This document shows, piece by piece, positions 1 through 7,818 of a stretch of DNA of 64,000 bases (position 1 is its first letter; every line of letters begins with the position of its first letter). The translations under genes were made by a program, and so were the position numbers. The DNA comes from Deinococcus ficus (GTDB lineage Bacteria; Deinococcota; Deinococci; Deinococcales; Deinococcaceae): assembly GCF_003444775.1 (NCBI RefSeq), contig NZ_CP021081.1:1042001-1106000 (forward strand). Direction: 5' to 3'. Under the pieces are notes generated by a model that ran no database searches, was not told the DNA's origin, and was given only the letters and a program-made list of their open reading frames with translations.

Positions 1-266
1 TACGAGCCTCAGAGGTGGCGCGCCTCAGTCTGGGTGACGTTGACTGGGAGACTGGGGTGCTGAAAGTGGAAGGCAAGACTGGACCCGGAACGGTTGCCAT
101 CGGCCGGCAGACCCTACGTTTACTCAAGCGGTACGTAAGCCATGAACGGAAAGCGAGATGCACAACCCTCTTTGTTCACGCAGGTAAGCCCTTGAGCCAG
201 CCCTCCTTGACCCGGTGGGCAAGGCGTCTCGGTGTGAGGGTGCCCCAATTGCGGTTCCAGCCGATT
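1..266 (+). pseudogene. Tyrosine recombinase/integrase fragment, truncated at both sides
   Basis: The plus frame beginning at base 3 is open from the window edge and reads RASEVARLSLGDVDWETG, which matches the core of phage-type tyrosine recombinases: the R of RxSE is the first catalytic arginine and the following LxxxDVDxxxG beta region is typical. The downstream catalytic HxxR and nucleophile tyrosine boxes are absent, because an IS3-family element begins at about 267; the frame then runs into IS sequence and stops at 338. The missing 3' part does not reappear on the other side of the IS at 1429. The 5' part lies outside the window. It is a dead integrase core and hints that this locus was an integration hotspot. 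The family is clear; the element it belonged to is not known. Confidence 0.75.
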
Positions 267-284
267 TGCAAATCTCAGCGTACC

Positions 285-1139
285 TCAGCCCGCCTGTTCC
301 AGGCGGGCAAATTCGTTCGGGGTCCGGCCACCAAGTGAGGTGTGGGGCCGGACGTCGTTGTCGTCCTGACGCCAGGCTGTGAGGATCAGGCGAGCCTGAT
401 CCAGGCTCTGGAACCAGTGGAGATTGAGGCACTCGTCCCGGACCCGACCATTGAAACTCTCGATGTAGGCGTTCTCCACGGGTTTTCCAGGCCGGATGAA
501 GGTATGCGTGATGCCGCGGTCGTGGGTCCAGAGATCCAGGGCCTTGCCCGCGAACTCCGGGCCGTTGTCGGTGGTGATCGCCTGCGGTGCGCCCCTGAAC
601 CGCACCACGGCCTCGAGGACACGGACGACATCATGGCCCGTGATGGAGGTGCCGACGTGCATGACCAGGCACTCTCGGGTGAAGTCATCCACGACGTTCA
701 GGACGCGGAACCGCTGACCGGAAGCCAGCTGATCGGCCATGAAGTCCAGGCTCCAGCGTTGATTCGGAGCAGAAACCTGCGGTTTCTGCTGACGCGCTCC
801 CACGCTGAGTTTCTTCCGTTCTTTCTTCCGAACGGCGAGCCCTTCAGCCCGGTAGATCCGGTAGACGCGCTTGTGGTTCACGGTCTCACCTTCCCGGCCC
901 AGCATCAGGTGAATCCGTCGGTATCCGAAGCGCGGTCGTTCCTGTGCCAGCGTGCGGAGACGCTCGACCAGGCGCTGGTCTTTCTCTCTTTTGGGGCTGT
1001 TCCGTCTTTGCGTGGTTCGGGAGAAGCCCAGCACCCGGCAGGCTCGTCGTTCACTGACCGTGAACGAATCCCGCAGCAGGGTCACCATCTGCTTTTTGAG
1101 GGGCGTCTGCGCCTGGGACGACGTCCCAGGCGTCACCAC
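285..1139 (-). CDS. IS3-family transposase OrfB (DDE integrase core)
   Basis: This is the catalytic half of the IS3 transposase, normally made as an OrfAB fusion. An HTH_21-like segment (about residues 60-115) precedes an rve integrase core with DDE residues visible in SLDFMAD, TDNGPEF and ESFNGRVRDEC, followed by the conserved tail RPHTSLGGRTPNEF. About 284 codons are open, the family's usual size, so the protein looks intact. The frame opens with two GTG codons inside the 3' end of orfA, in the -1 frame, and has no ribosome binding site of its own, so expression as a frameshift fusion is expected. The C-terminal end sits close to the left tip of the element. Confidence 0.92.
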   Translation of the reverse strand: MVTPGTSSQAQTPLKKQMVTLLRDSFTVSERRACRVLGFSRTTQRRNSPKREKDQRLVERLRTLAQERPRFGYRRIHLMLGREGETVNHKRVYRIYRAEGLAVRKKERKKLSVGARQQKPQVSAPNQRWSLDFMADQLASGQRFRVLNVVDDFTRECLVMHVGTSITGHDVVRVLEAVVRFRGAPQAITTDNGPEFAGKALDLWTHDRGITHTFIRPGKPVENAYIESFNGRVRDECLNLHWFQSLDQARLILTAWRQDDNDVRPHTSLGGRTPNEFARLEQAG

Positions 1140-1399
1140 TTTCGTCCCACCACCTCTTTCAGCATCGCGTTGTCGAGCGACAGGTCAGCCACCAGCTTCT
1201 TGAGCCGCTGGTTTTCGGCTTCCAGTTGGCGGAATTTTCGAGTCTCGTCTTTGGTCATGCCGCCGTACTTGGCCTTCCAGCGGTAGATGGTCGTCATCGC
1301 GACTCCATGGAGTCGCGTCAGATCGCTGATCGGAGTCCCCGCCTCAAGCTGGCCGAGGATGTCCAGGATCTGCTGTTCCGTGTACCGTTTGCGTTTCAT
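1133..1399 (-). CDS. IS3-family transposase OrfA (helix-turn-helix)
   Basis: This is an 88-residue DNA-binding OrfA. The N-terminal helix-turn-helix (YTEQQILDILGQ...GVAMTTIYRWKAKYGG) is followed by a leucine-rich coiled region (LEAENQRLKKLVADLSLDNAML) that serves multimerisation in IS3 elements. The ATG at 1399 was chosen because a GGGAGG ribosome binding site lies just upstream; a longer in-frame extension to 1429 runs into the terminal repeat and is rejected. The last codons overlap orfB, which continues in the -1 frame. Confidence 0.9.
   Translation of the reverse strand: MKRKRYTEQQILDILGQLEAGTPISDLTRLHGVAMTTIYRWKAKYGGMTKDETRKFRQLEAENQRLKKLVADLSLDNAMLKEVVGRKW
1139..1142 (-). promoter_or_regulatory. 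Candidate -1 frameshift site (A AAG) joining orfA to orfB
   Basis: On the minus strand the orfA codons CGA AAG TGG TGA contain A_AAG four codons before the stop, and orfB is open in the -1 frame across it. IS3 elements make their transposase by slipping at A-rich sites of this kind. The site is short, so slippage here is inferred. Confidence 0.5.
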
Positions 1400-1461
1400 G
1401 CGCCTCCCAGTCTGCTGCTCGATTTGCAATCAGACTGGCACCGGAAACAGGGGCAAGGTCA

Positions 1462-1496
1462 GTGCCCGTCGCCAACGGTTTTGAAGAGTGGTGAGC
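1462..1496 (+). repeat. 35-bp inverted repeat, left copy bounding the AT-rich island
   Basis: This 35-bp sequence is found again, perfectly and in inverted orientation, at 9228-9262. The pair encloses the polysaccharide genes. The outer portion (CTCACCACTCTTCAAAAC when read on the minus strand) matches 16 of 18 bases of the likely right end of the IS4-family element at 11947-11964, so it is probably an IS end remnant whose outer tip faces the island. The adjoining 1497-1639 holds no gene; TATTCT at 1560-1565 is the best promoter-like hexamer in it. Confidence 0.85.
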
Positions 1497-1639
1497 ACGT
1501 CGCCTCCACGCGGTAGGCGCGGCTTGAGGGTGAGATGTCCGTTACAGAGCGGGACAGAGTATTCTAGCGGTTGTATGACGGCTTCTCCTGGTAACCATCT
1601 TTGTTTTCTCATTCACAACGACACAATGTCGGGGCTAGT

Positions 1640-3277
1640 ATGACCAACGCGTCCATTGCGAAGGAGCAAGAGTTCGATCTTGCCATGGTTGTGCGTGGTA
1701 CACGCCGCCGGCTCTCATGGATTCTAGGCCTACCCATTTTTGTAGGAGCTCTTACTTACCTTGGATCAGGACTGCAGCCTCCCCTATATGCAGCAAAGTC
1801 AACACTAATTTCATCGTCTAGTACTACATCTGGCAATGATTTGCCGAGTGGCGGTACGGTGAAGGCTCCACCTCTTCCAGAGGGAGCTGTGTCGCAAGCC
1901 ATGCAGAGTACATCTGTAATCGTGCCTCTGATTCAGAAATTAAAGAATGCAAATAGGATCGATGACATTGAGCGAGAGAGACTGATTTCCGATCTAAGTC
2001 GTGAATTGAGAAGTCAAGATTTTAGGACATTGAAGCTGTCCGCTCAAATTGAACCCTACGCGGCCGGCAATGGCATTTATACCATTATTGGAATAAGCAG
2101 GACACCTGATGCTGCTGCAGAGTTGGCAAATTTGGCAAGCGAGTCTTTATTATCATGGGATCGTAATCGCGCATCCGATAATATACGCCGCGCTCAGGAT
2201 GGCTTTAGAGCTCAGTTGGCAGAGATCGATCAACAGTTGAGAAATTTGACGATTGATGAACTAGAAAGACAGACATTAGTCGTGCGACGCGCTGATATCC
2301 AGAATAGTTTTATCCAATCCGTAATTCTTGAGAAGTCAGCCGCGGGTGTTTTAAGTAGACTTTCAAACGCAGTGCCACCTATAGAGCCAGAGTCTCCTAG
2401 GCCTATTAGAGATGCCTTGATTATGTCAATTCTTACGATGATGCTTACAACGGCGGCTGTTGTAGTAATGACTGTGCTTGATCGGACTATTAGAACTGAA
2501 GATGATCTCGTTGATCTCGGCCTACCCACTTTTGCAACTCTTCCTCGGCTTCGTCAACGCGATATTGTCTTTTCCGGGATTGTTCGAGCTGCGCGAAAAG
2601 CTGGTCTGTATGAGGCAATTGGTTTTTTGCGTGTGAATCTTATGTCTGCGGTGAATAATATTGATCATCCAATAGTGATGGTGACAAGTACGGCTCCAGG
2701 TGAGGGCAAAAGTACAGTAACTGCTACCTTGGCTGACGGTATATCGGCGAGTGGACTAAAGGTTTTGATTGTTGATGCAGATCTTAGAAGGGGTACACAA
2801 GAATTAGTGTGGAAAAAATTCGATGAGAATGGTAGCTGGCATCAATTAGTGGGAGAAGGCGGTGCGAAAAATACACGTGAGGCACTGTTAAATCCCTATC
2901 ATGTCCAGGTATTACAAGTAGAGCCAAATATAGATATGTTGCCAGCGGGACCGAGTATTCATGAAAGTCTATCTGTACTAAACCAAGCTGATATAGACTT
3001 AGCATTTACGATTTGGAAGAAGAACTACGATCTTATTTTAATAGATAGTGCCCCGTTGCTTGCTTTGGCCGATGGCCTTGTCGTCGGACGACATGTAGAT
3101 GTTGTCGTTATGGTGTCGGAATACGGACGTACCAACATTAAAGGGTTGCGTAATGCACTTCATCGAGCACAGAGAGCAGGTCTGAAGGTGGCTGGTGCAA
3201 TTATTAATAAATCGGATGTGAGGGAACAGCAGTCATATGGCTATTCCTATTCCTATCGAGTTGGTGCGGAAAAATAG
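1640..3277 (+). CDS. Polysaccharide co-polymerase / bacterial tyrosine autokinase (Wzz-Wzc type)
   Basis: This 545-residue inner-membrane protein would set chain length and regulate export of an exopolysaccharide. An N-terminal Wzz region carries TM1 near residues 25-45, an extracytoplasmic helical stretch, and TM2 near 257-280 just before the cytoplasmic kinase. The BY-kinase has Walker A (APGEGKST, about 350), Walker A' (VLIVDADLRRG, about 378) and Walker B (LILIDSAP, about 466), and ends in a tyrosine cluster (SYGYSYSY) that is the usual autophosphorylation tail. Kinase and membrane part are fused in one chain, as in proteobacterial Wzc. ATG 1640 is preferred to an upstream 1601 start because the latter only adds unconserved residues; no strong ribosome site is seen for either. 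It is the first gene of the AT-rich island, with codon use unlike the flanking chromosome. Confidence 0.9.
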   Translation: MTNASIAKEQEFDLAMVVRGTRRRLSWILGLPIFVGALTYLGSGLQPPLYAAKSTLISSSSTTSGNDLPSGGTVKAPPLPEGAVSQAMQSTSVIVPLIQKLKNANRIDDIERERLISDLSRELRSQDFRTLKLSAQIEPYAAGNGIYTIIGISRTPDAAAELANLASESLLSWDRNRASDNIRRAQDGFRAQLAEIDQQLRNLTIDELERQTLVVRRADIQNSFIQSVILEKSAAGVLSRLSNAVPPIEPESPRPIRDALIMSILTMMLTTAAVVVMTVLDRTIRTEDDLVDLGLPTFATLPRLRQRDIVFSGIVRAARKAGLYEAIGFLRVNLMSAVNNIDHPIVMVTSTAPGEGKSTVTATLADGISASGLKVLIVDADLRRGTQELVWKKFDENGSWHQLVGEGGAKNTREALLNPYHVQVLQVEPNIDMLPAGPSIHESLSVLNQADIDLAFTIWKKNYDLILIDSAPLLALADGLVVGRHVDVVVMVSEYGRTNIKGLRNALHRAQRAGLKVAGAIINKSDVREQQSYGYSYSYRVGAEK

Positions 3278-3332
3278 CATTTCGCTATTAGAACTGCTCC
3301 TCTGGTCAGTATATTAATGTTTTCATTTAGGA

Positions 3333-4823
3333 GTGAAGCCTTGTGGTGGTACGATGAGAAGGTCGAAAAAAGCATCCGATTACTTCCTCAGTCTAGTGCC
3401 GATCACTATGACTGGCTTTGTAGGTAGTGTTTTTGGTCTGCGTAAGATCAATAGCCTACCAAGCTTCCTAAAAGTAGTAGTTATAATTTTTTGTCTTAGC
3501 CATGTGGGAGCTGCCTTACTGTCTCCTTCATTGTTTACTGCCACTATTTGGACGATATTTCGCCTTTTTATCCTTGTCGGCTTAATTTCTTATGGGTCTC
3601 ATTTAAAAGATCTGAGGGGGATTAGATTTTTAGCCATTGGAATTCTTGCTTCAGAACTTCTAGCGATTTTTTTTACCATCACTGTTGACAGCGGCCTGAC
3701 CTCGCGCTTGAAACATCCATATATGACCTCAGTGTCTCTTGGCCTTGTAGGTAGTTTTGGAATCTGGATATCAGTATTGGGACGGGACCTACTTTGGAAA
3801 ACCTGGAACTTGGCCTTAAGTCTTTTGCTTTTTTCTTTGAGCACCCTGGTTGTCTTATTTTCGGGCAGTCGAAGTGCGGTTGCTGCGACGATTATAGGCC
3901 TTATTTTTGCAGCAATCACTTTCGAGAGAAAGCAGGCCATCAAAACTTTATTCGCCATCTTAATAATAATTGCTGTTTATATACTGCTCCTAGGATTTTC
4001 AAACGTAGGCTTCTTGTTTAGAATTCTGGATGGTAATACTTCTGGAAGGAGCGCAATATGGTACTCAGCTTTAAGTTTGATTAAATCCCAGCCGTATAGC
4101 GGTATCGGAGCTTATCAGTTCGGTAATTACAATAATGGGATTCAGGAGGGTTGTGCGAGTTTCAATAGTGAGGCCGTCATTGATAATTGCCGGGGGATAA
4201 TTGATATTATCGGGACCCCTTGGATTATTACACATAATGCCACTCTCCAGGAGCTTGTAGAGTTTGGGTTTTTGGGAATAGCTAGTTTCTACGTCCTTTT
4301 AGGATTGATTCTTTATGCAGCTATAAAAACGCGAATTCCTCTTGTATTAGCTTTTGTTGTTGGCATGATGTGCATGTCATTGTATGACAATGTTTTGATT
4401 GTACCAAGCCCGTTCTTTGCGGAAGTATTTTGGGTGATTGGAGGCTACTGTATCGCCAGGGTTAAATTGAATCTACGTCAATTCACTGCGATACCTTTTT
4501 TACTATTTATAGTAATTTCCTCTCCTGTATTTATAATGTTTTTTCCACTAGAGCGTAATAATTATCTAAGTAGGCTTAGTGGAGTTTTTGAGGATCAGGA
4601 GGGGAAGCGTAATATTGCAGTGATGATTGAAAAAAGTGAGCTCGAGGTAGTTATATTTGAATGTACTAATTATTGTGTCGCGGTAGAGTCGAATTTTTCC
4701 TCGCGAGGCTTAAACATGATATCATGGTATCCGAAGATTCAGCAGCCTACCTCTTACATGTTGACTGCATTTCGCAGCACGGGGATGGTAACTCTTGAGA
4801 GTATTATCTATGTTGAAAAATAG
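3333..4823 (+). CDS. O-antigen ligase / Wzy polymerase-like membrane protein
   Basis: This polytopic protein of about 490 residues has roughly ten hydrophobic segments and the Wzy_C/O-antigen-ligase signature: a long transmembrane core with SGSRSAV followed by further helices, then a large extracytoplasmic loop (about residues 230-310, with INN-like and Cys-containing segments) and a beta-rich C-terminal domain of about 100 residues after the last helix. The family polymerises or ligates lipid-linked glycans on the outer face of the inner membrane. The start is uncertain: GTG 3333 directly abuts an AGGAG, while ATG 3354 lies 20 bases after it. The gene belongs to the AT-rich polysaccharide operon and overlaps the following gene by 14 bases. 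A second protein of the same general class lies at 7799, so one may polymerise and the other ligate. Confidence 0.8.
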   Translation: MKPCGGTMRRSKKASDYFLSLVPITMTGFVGSVFGLRKINSLPSFLKVVVIIFCLSHVGAALLSPSLFTATIWTIFRLFILVGLISYGSHLKDLRGIRFLAIGILASELLAIFFTITVDSGLTSRLKHPYMTSVSLGLVGSFGIWISVLGRDLLWKTWNLALSLLLFSLSTLVVLFSGSRSAVAATIIGLIFAAITFERKQAIKTLFAILIIIAVYILLLGFSNVGFLFRILDGNTSGRSAIWYSALSLIKSQPYSGIGAYQFGNYNNGIQEGCASFNSEAVIDNCRGIIDIIGTPWIITHNATLQELVEFGFLGIASFYVLLGLILYAAIKTRIPLVLAFVVGMMCMSLYDNVLIVPSPFFAEVFWVIGGYCIARVKLNLRQFTAIPFLLFIVISSPVFIMFFPLERNNYLSRLSGVFEDQEGKRNIAVMIEKSELEVVIFECTNYCVAVESNFSSRGLNMISWYPKIQQPTSYMLTAFRSTGMVTLESIIYVEK

Positions 4824-5622
4824 CGTAATGGTTGTGTATTTTATATACACAACCATTATATCAATCGCATTGATAGTTCTTTGTTTGTGTATCTTCTTTC
4901 TTATTTTTTATAAGAACTTATCTGAGTATACGATAAGAAACGAGTTACCTGCAGAATGTACTATAACTAATCGCGGCTTCACAGTCGAGGGTTTATCGGA
5001 AATCCCAAAGCATATCGAGGCACAGCAAGGCATTGTATTACGAGCTTGTAAATCTGGAAGGATTATTTTAAAAGGCATAGCTACTAGAATTGATTCTAAT
5101 GAGTATCTATTTGTCGCTCATGCGGGTATTGATCGATCGATTGAGGAAACGGTTAAAGGGGAGTTCCATTTAGAGCTACGAATTCGGCAGAACGATACCG
5201 TTTTGTTATATTTGCATGCTAAACCTCTAATCGCTTTCCGCGAGATTTTTGTTTCTCGACTTTTATATGGAAATCCTGTTTGTAATAGCAAGGATATTAT
5301 TGTATCTAAAGAAACAGGCGGGGTATATGATAAACTGACATCAACAGGTTCGGCAATTTTCGATAAACCCATAATTGTCCCGCCATGTCCCGGTAGCTCA
5401 GCATCATTTGCCATAAATGGCACATCAGCTAACGGAGAGTATCCTATTATAGAAATCAAATCTGGGAATATAAGAAGAAAATTGCAGCTGAGTAAAGAAG
5501 AGCAAGTTATGGAAATAAGGGACGCTAAATCTTTAACTACCATCACAATTCAGAACCCTATACGGGATTCGTCAAATAATCCGAAAGTGATAATCGACAA
5601 GCTGGAGTTTCATCATGAGTAG
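4810..5622 (+). CDS. Membrane-anchored protein of unknown function in the polysaccharide island
   Basis: This 270-residue protein was not recognised. It has one strong N-terminal hydrophobic helix (residues 8-38) and then a hydrophilic, beta-rich body, so it is probably a single-pass or signal-anchored protein facing the periplasm or cell surface. ATG 4810 follows a GAGAG at 4796-4800 and overlaps the upstream polymerase gene by 14 bases; the 3' end overlaps the flippase start by 8. That tight packing suggests translational coupling and a role in the same pathway. The repeated pattern of short strands with a conserved Cys pair (PVCNSKD, PPCPGSS) would suit a carbohydrate-binding fold, but that is only a guess. 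It is AT-rich like its neighbours. Confidence 0.65.
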   Translation: MLKNSVMVVYFIYTTIISIALIVLCLCIFFLIFYKNLSEYTIRNELPAECTITNRGFTVEGLSEIPKHIEAQQGIVLRACKSGRIILKGIATRIDSNEYLFVAHAGIDRSIEETVKGEFHLELRIRQNDTVLLYLHAKPLIAFREIFVSRLLYGNPVCNSKDIIVSKETGGVYDKLTSTGSAIFDKPIIVPPCPGSSASFAINGTSANGEYPIIEIKSGNIRRKLQLSKEEQVMEIRDAKSLTTITIQNPIRDSSNNPKVIIDKLEFHHE

Positions 5623-6859
5623 CATTGTTCCTAGGATTCCAAGTAAATATAATGTGCTTCTTTTGTTTTGCGCCCAAGGGGCAAAATTTCTCGCGTTAGC
5701 AATTTCTCTCATCTTGCTGCCTACATTCGATACCTCTACATGGGGCCAATACATTTTTATACAATCATTGTCAATTTGGCTTTCGCTTATAATCGAATAT
5801 GGTTTTAATATAGCGAATGTTGGACGCATTGCTAGAGTGTCGAAAGATGAACTTAGTTTTGAATGTAGACTAGCATTAGCTGAATCATTTGCGGGACGTA
5901 GTATAATATTTCTCGTTCTTCTTATAGCAATAGTGGCCTTTACTCCAGTAATAGAACTTAAAATGCAAATATCGTTAAATACTTTACTATTTGTTTTAAT
6001 GGCCGCTGCTGGAATTGGAACTATGCCAACATGGTTTTTCCAATTTACTGATCGAATTTATGTAATTGCACTTGCGGAAGTTGCAAGCGCAATATTATCC
6101 ATCGCTTGCCTCTTCTTACTCGCGCATCAAACAATTAATATACTTAATTGGTCTGCGGCTACAGCTATGATTGCGATTGTTATATCTTTGATAGTTAATT
6201 TCATAGCTATTAAGGAAGTCACGTGGCATACTGTTCCACTTCGTCATAGTTTTTGTATTCTTAAAAAGTCATTTACTTATTTTGTCTACAATTCTTCAGT
6301 GGGCATTTATAATGCTGGCACAACAGTACTGGTTGGTAGTCTTTATGGTATTAGCTTGAGTGGGGCCTATGGAGTAGCAGATCGTATCACTCGACTAATT
6401 AACTCGATTATCAGTCCGATCATAAAGGTATATTTTCCTAAATTTACATTACTATATATAAGTAATAAAAGATTGTACTATATGCAGCTTTCGAATGTCT
6501 TGCTAATCTCAATAATTTGCTTTTACTTCATTTCGCTTTTACTTTTCTTATTTTTTCCACTGCTGGTTCGGAATTTTAACATAGCTACGACAGAGTTGAT
6601 AGAAATGGGCCAAGTGTTATCAGTGGCAATCTTCTTCGTCAATATGAGTACAATTATAAGCTTTTTTTGGATATTACCTACAAAACGCTCAATACATTTC
6701 AACTACATAACTTTATCTGCAGCGTTTATCAATACATGCGGGATCCTTATCTTGAAATATTTTGATATCGATAACATCGCTTATAGTGTATTGACTTCAG
6801 AAATATTTGTTTTACTCGCTCTGATTCTTTTGCTACACAAAGGTAGAAAGGAGAAATAA
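5615..6859 (+). CDS. Wzx-type polysaccharide flippase (MOP superfamily)
   Basis: This 414-residue protein has about twelve hydrophobic segments spread over its full length, the size and topology of the oligosaccharidyl-lipid flippase (PST/Wzx) family of the MOP superfamily. It would move undecaprenyl-linked repeat units across the inner membrane. Family-typical features include the first helix pair after a short cytoplasmic N terminus, the GTMPTWFFQ turn near residue 132 and the loop GVADRITRLINS near residue 255, similar to the YxxAxri segment of the family. ATG 5615 overlaps the previous gene by 8 bases and its stop shares one base with the next start. It pairs with the Wzy-like and Wzz/Wzc proteins to give a Wzx/Wzy-dependent pathway. 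Confidence 0.85.
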   Translation: MSSIVPRIPSKYNVLLLFCAQGAKFLALAISLILLPTFDTSTWGQYIFIQSLSIWLSLIIEYGFNIANVGRIARVSKDELSFECRLALAESFAGRSIIFLVLLIAIVAFTPVIELKMQISLNTLLFVLMAAAGIGTMPTWFFQFTDRIYVIALAEVASAILSIACLFLLAHQTINILNWSAATAMIAIVISLIVNFIAIKEVTWHTVPLRHSFCILKKSFTYFVYNSSVGIYNAGTTVLVGSLYGISLSGAYGVADRITRLINSIISPIIKVYFPKFTLLYISNKRLYYMQLSNVLLISIICFYFISLLLFLFFPLLVRNFNIATTELIEMGQVLSVAIFFVNMSTIISFFWILPTKRSIHFNYITLSAAFINTCGILILKYFDIDNIAYSVLTSEIFVLLALILLLHKGRKEK

Positions 6860-7818
6860 TGATAGCCTCTGTAATAATTCCGACTCACCTGCGTCATGAT
6901 AGTCTTAACCTAATTTTGGAGGATCTTTATAATCAAGAGTATCCTAAAGATTTATATGAAGTTATAGTTGTAGACTCTAAAGAACACGTAGAAAATACGC
7001 AAGAATTTATTCATAATATACAGTTTCACAATTTTGTAAAGATACTGGAAGCGGATAACAACATAGCAAAAAAGCGCAACACCGGTGCCGAGTGTGCATC
7101 TGGTGAGTATTTAATCTTTCTCGATGACGATATGCGTGTCGGGGGAAATTTTATTGAGACGCATATTGCCGCCCATATAGAGCCGGGATTGATTGTCTCG
7201 GGCCGCGTGCAGTTCCCAGAGAAATGGATACGAGAAAGTAATTACTATAAATATAAAAACTCCCGTCATGTAGGGCGATATAATGACGGCGCTAAACTTT
7301 CTGGACATCATTTTACATCAATGAACTTTTCAATCCTCAAGCATACCTTTTTATTAATGAATGGTTTTGATGAATCGTTCCAATTTTATGGAGGCGAAGA
7401 TATAGAATTCGGATTACGGGCAGATCGATTCGGTGTAAAGCACCGCTACTGTGAAAAGTGTGTAGCTATCCATTGCGAAACACAAGGATCCTTGAAATCT
7501 TTCATGAACAAAGTTTACAAGGCGGCATTCTACAGCCACCCTCTAGTAATTGCGAAATCGCCTGCGACTCAATATATTACAACTTTCATCCTAACAGAAG
7601 ATGGATTCCAACGACCATTAGAAAAAGAAATGCTATTTCTCATTGTAGACCGACTTGCGAACTCTAAAGTAATAAATATCTTACTAGCACTGCTCGGCCG
7701 TCTAAATAGAAACTCTTTCTTATATAGTCCTAGGCTGTATATGTTGCTAACGTTAATTGTTACTCGAAAGGCGGCTACTGATCGTTACATGGAGAAATAT
7801 GATCCCATTTTTGACTAA
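6859..7818 (+). CDS. Family 2 glycosyltransferase (GT-A fold)
   Basis: This 319-residue GT2 enzyme would add a sugar from a nucleotide sugar to the lipid-linked repeat unit. It opens with the nucleotide-binding strand VIIPTHLRHDSL, has VVDS near residue 33, the metal-binding DXD-like FLDDDMRV near residue 89, and the acceptor/base region GGEDIEFGLRADRFG near residue 178. No transmembrane helix is evident, so it is probably a soluble or peripheral cytoplasmic enzyme. ATG overlaps the flippase stop by one base (TAATG), so it is coupled. It is the only glycosyltransferase in the island, too few for a typical repeat unit. The cluster is therefore incomplete, or it relies on enzymes encoded elsewhere, including the initiating phospho-sugar transferase, which is missing here. 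Confidence 0.88.
   Translation: MIASVIIPTHLRHDSLNLILEDLYNQEYPKDLYEVIVVDSKEHVENTQEFIHNIQFHNFVKILEADNNIAKKRNTGAECASGEYLIFLDDDMRVGGNFIETHIAAHIEPGLIVSGRVQFPEKWIRESNYYKYKNSRHVGRYNDGAKLSGHHFTSMNFSILKHTFLLMNGFDESFQFYGGEDIEFGLRADRFGVKHRYCEKCVAIHCETQGSLKSFMNKVYKAAFYSHPLVIAKSPATQYITTFILTEDGFQRPLEKEMLFLIVDRLANSKVINILLALLGRLNRNSFLYSPRLYMLLTLIVTRKAATDRYMEKYDPIFD

Larger units (their letters stand above)
267..1428 (-). mobile_element. IS3-family insertion sequence, complete orfA and orfB
   Basis: The element carries overlapping orfA and orfB on the minus strand, with short terminal matches: the left end reads TGCAAATC from 267 and the right end reads GATTTGCA up to 1428, so both tips begin 5'-TG and end CA-3' as is usual for IS3. 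Beyond eight bases the inverted repeat is imperfect. No convincing target-site duplication is seen (bases before 267 and after 1428 differ), so either the ends are a few bases off or one flank has been rearranged. Its insertion truncates the integrase on its left. Length of about 1.16 kb is normal for the family. Confidence 0.85.

Noticed and set aside
262..1433. A target-site duplication for the IS3 element
   Set aside because: Several end positions were tried around 265-267 and 1428-1430; no 3-5 bp direct repeat fits.
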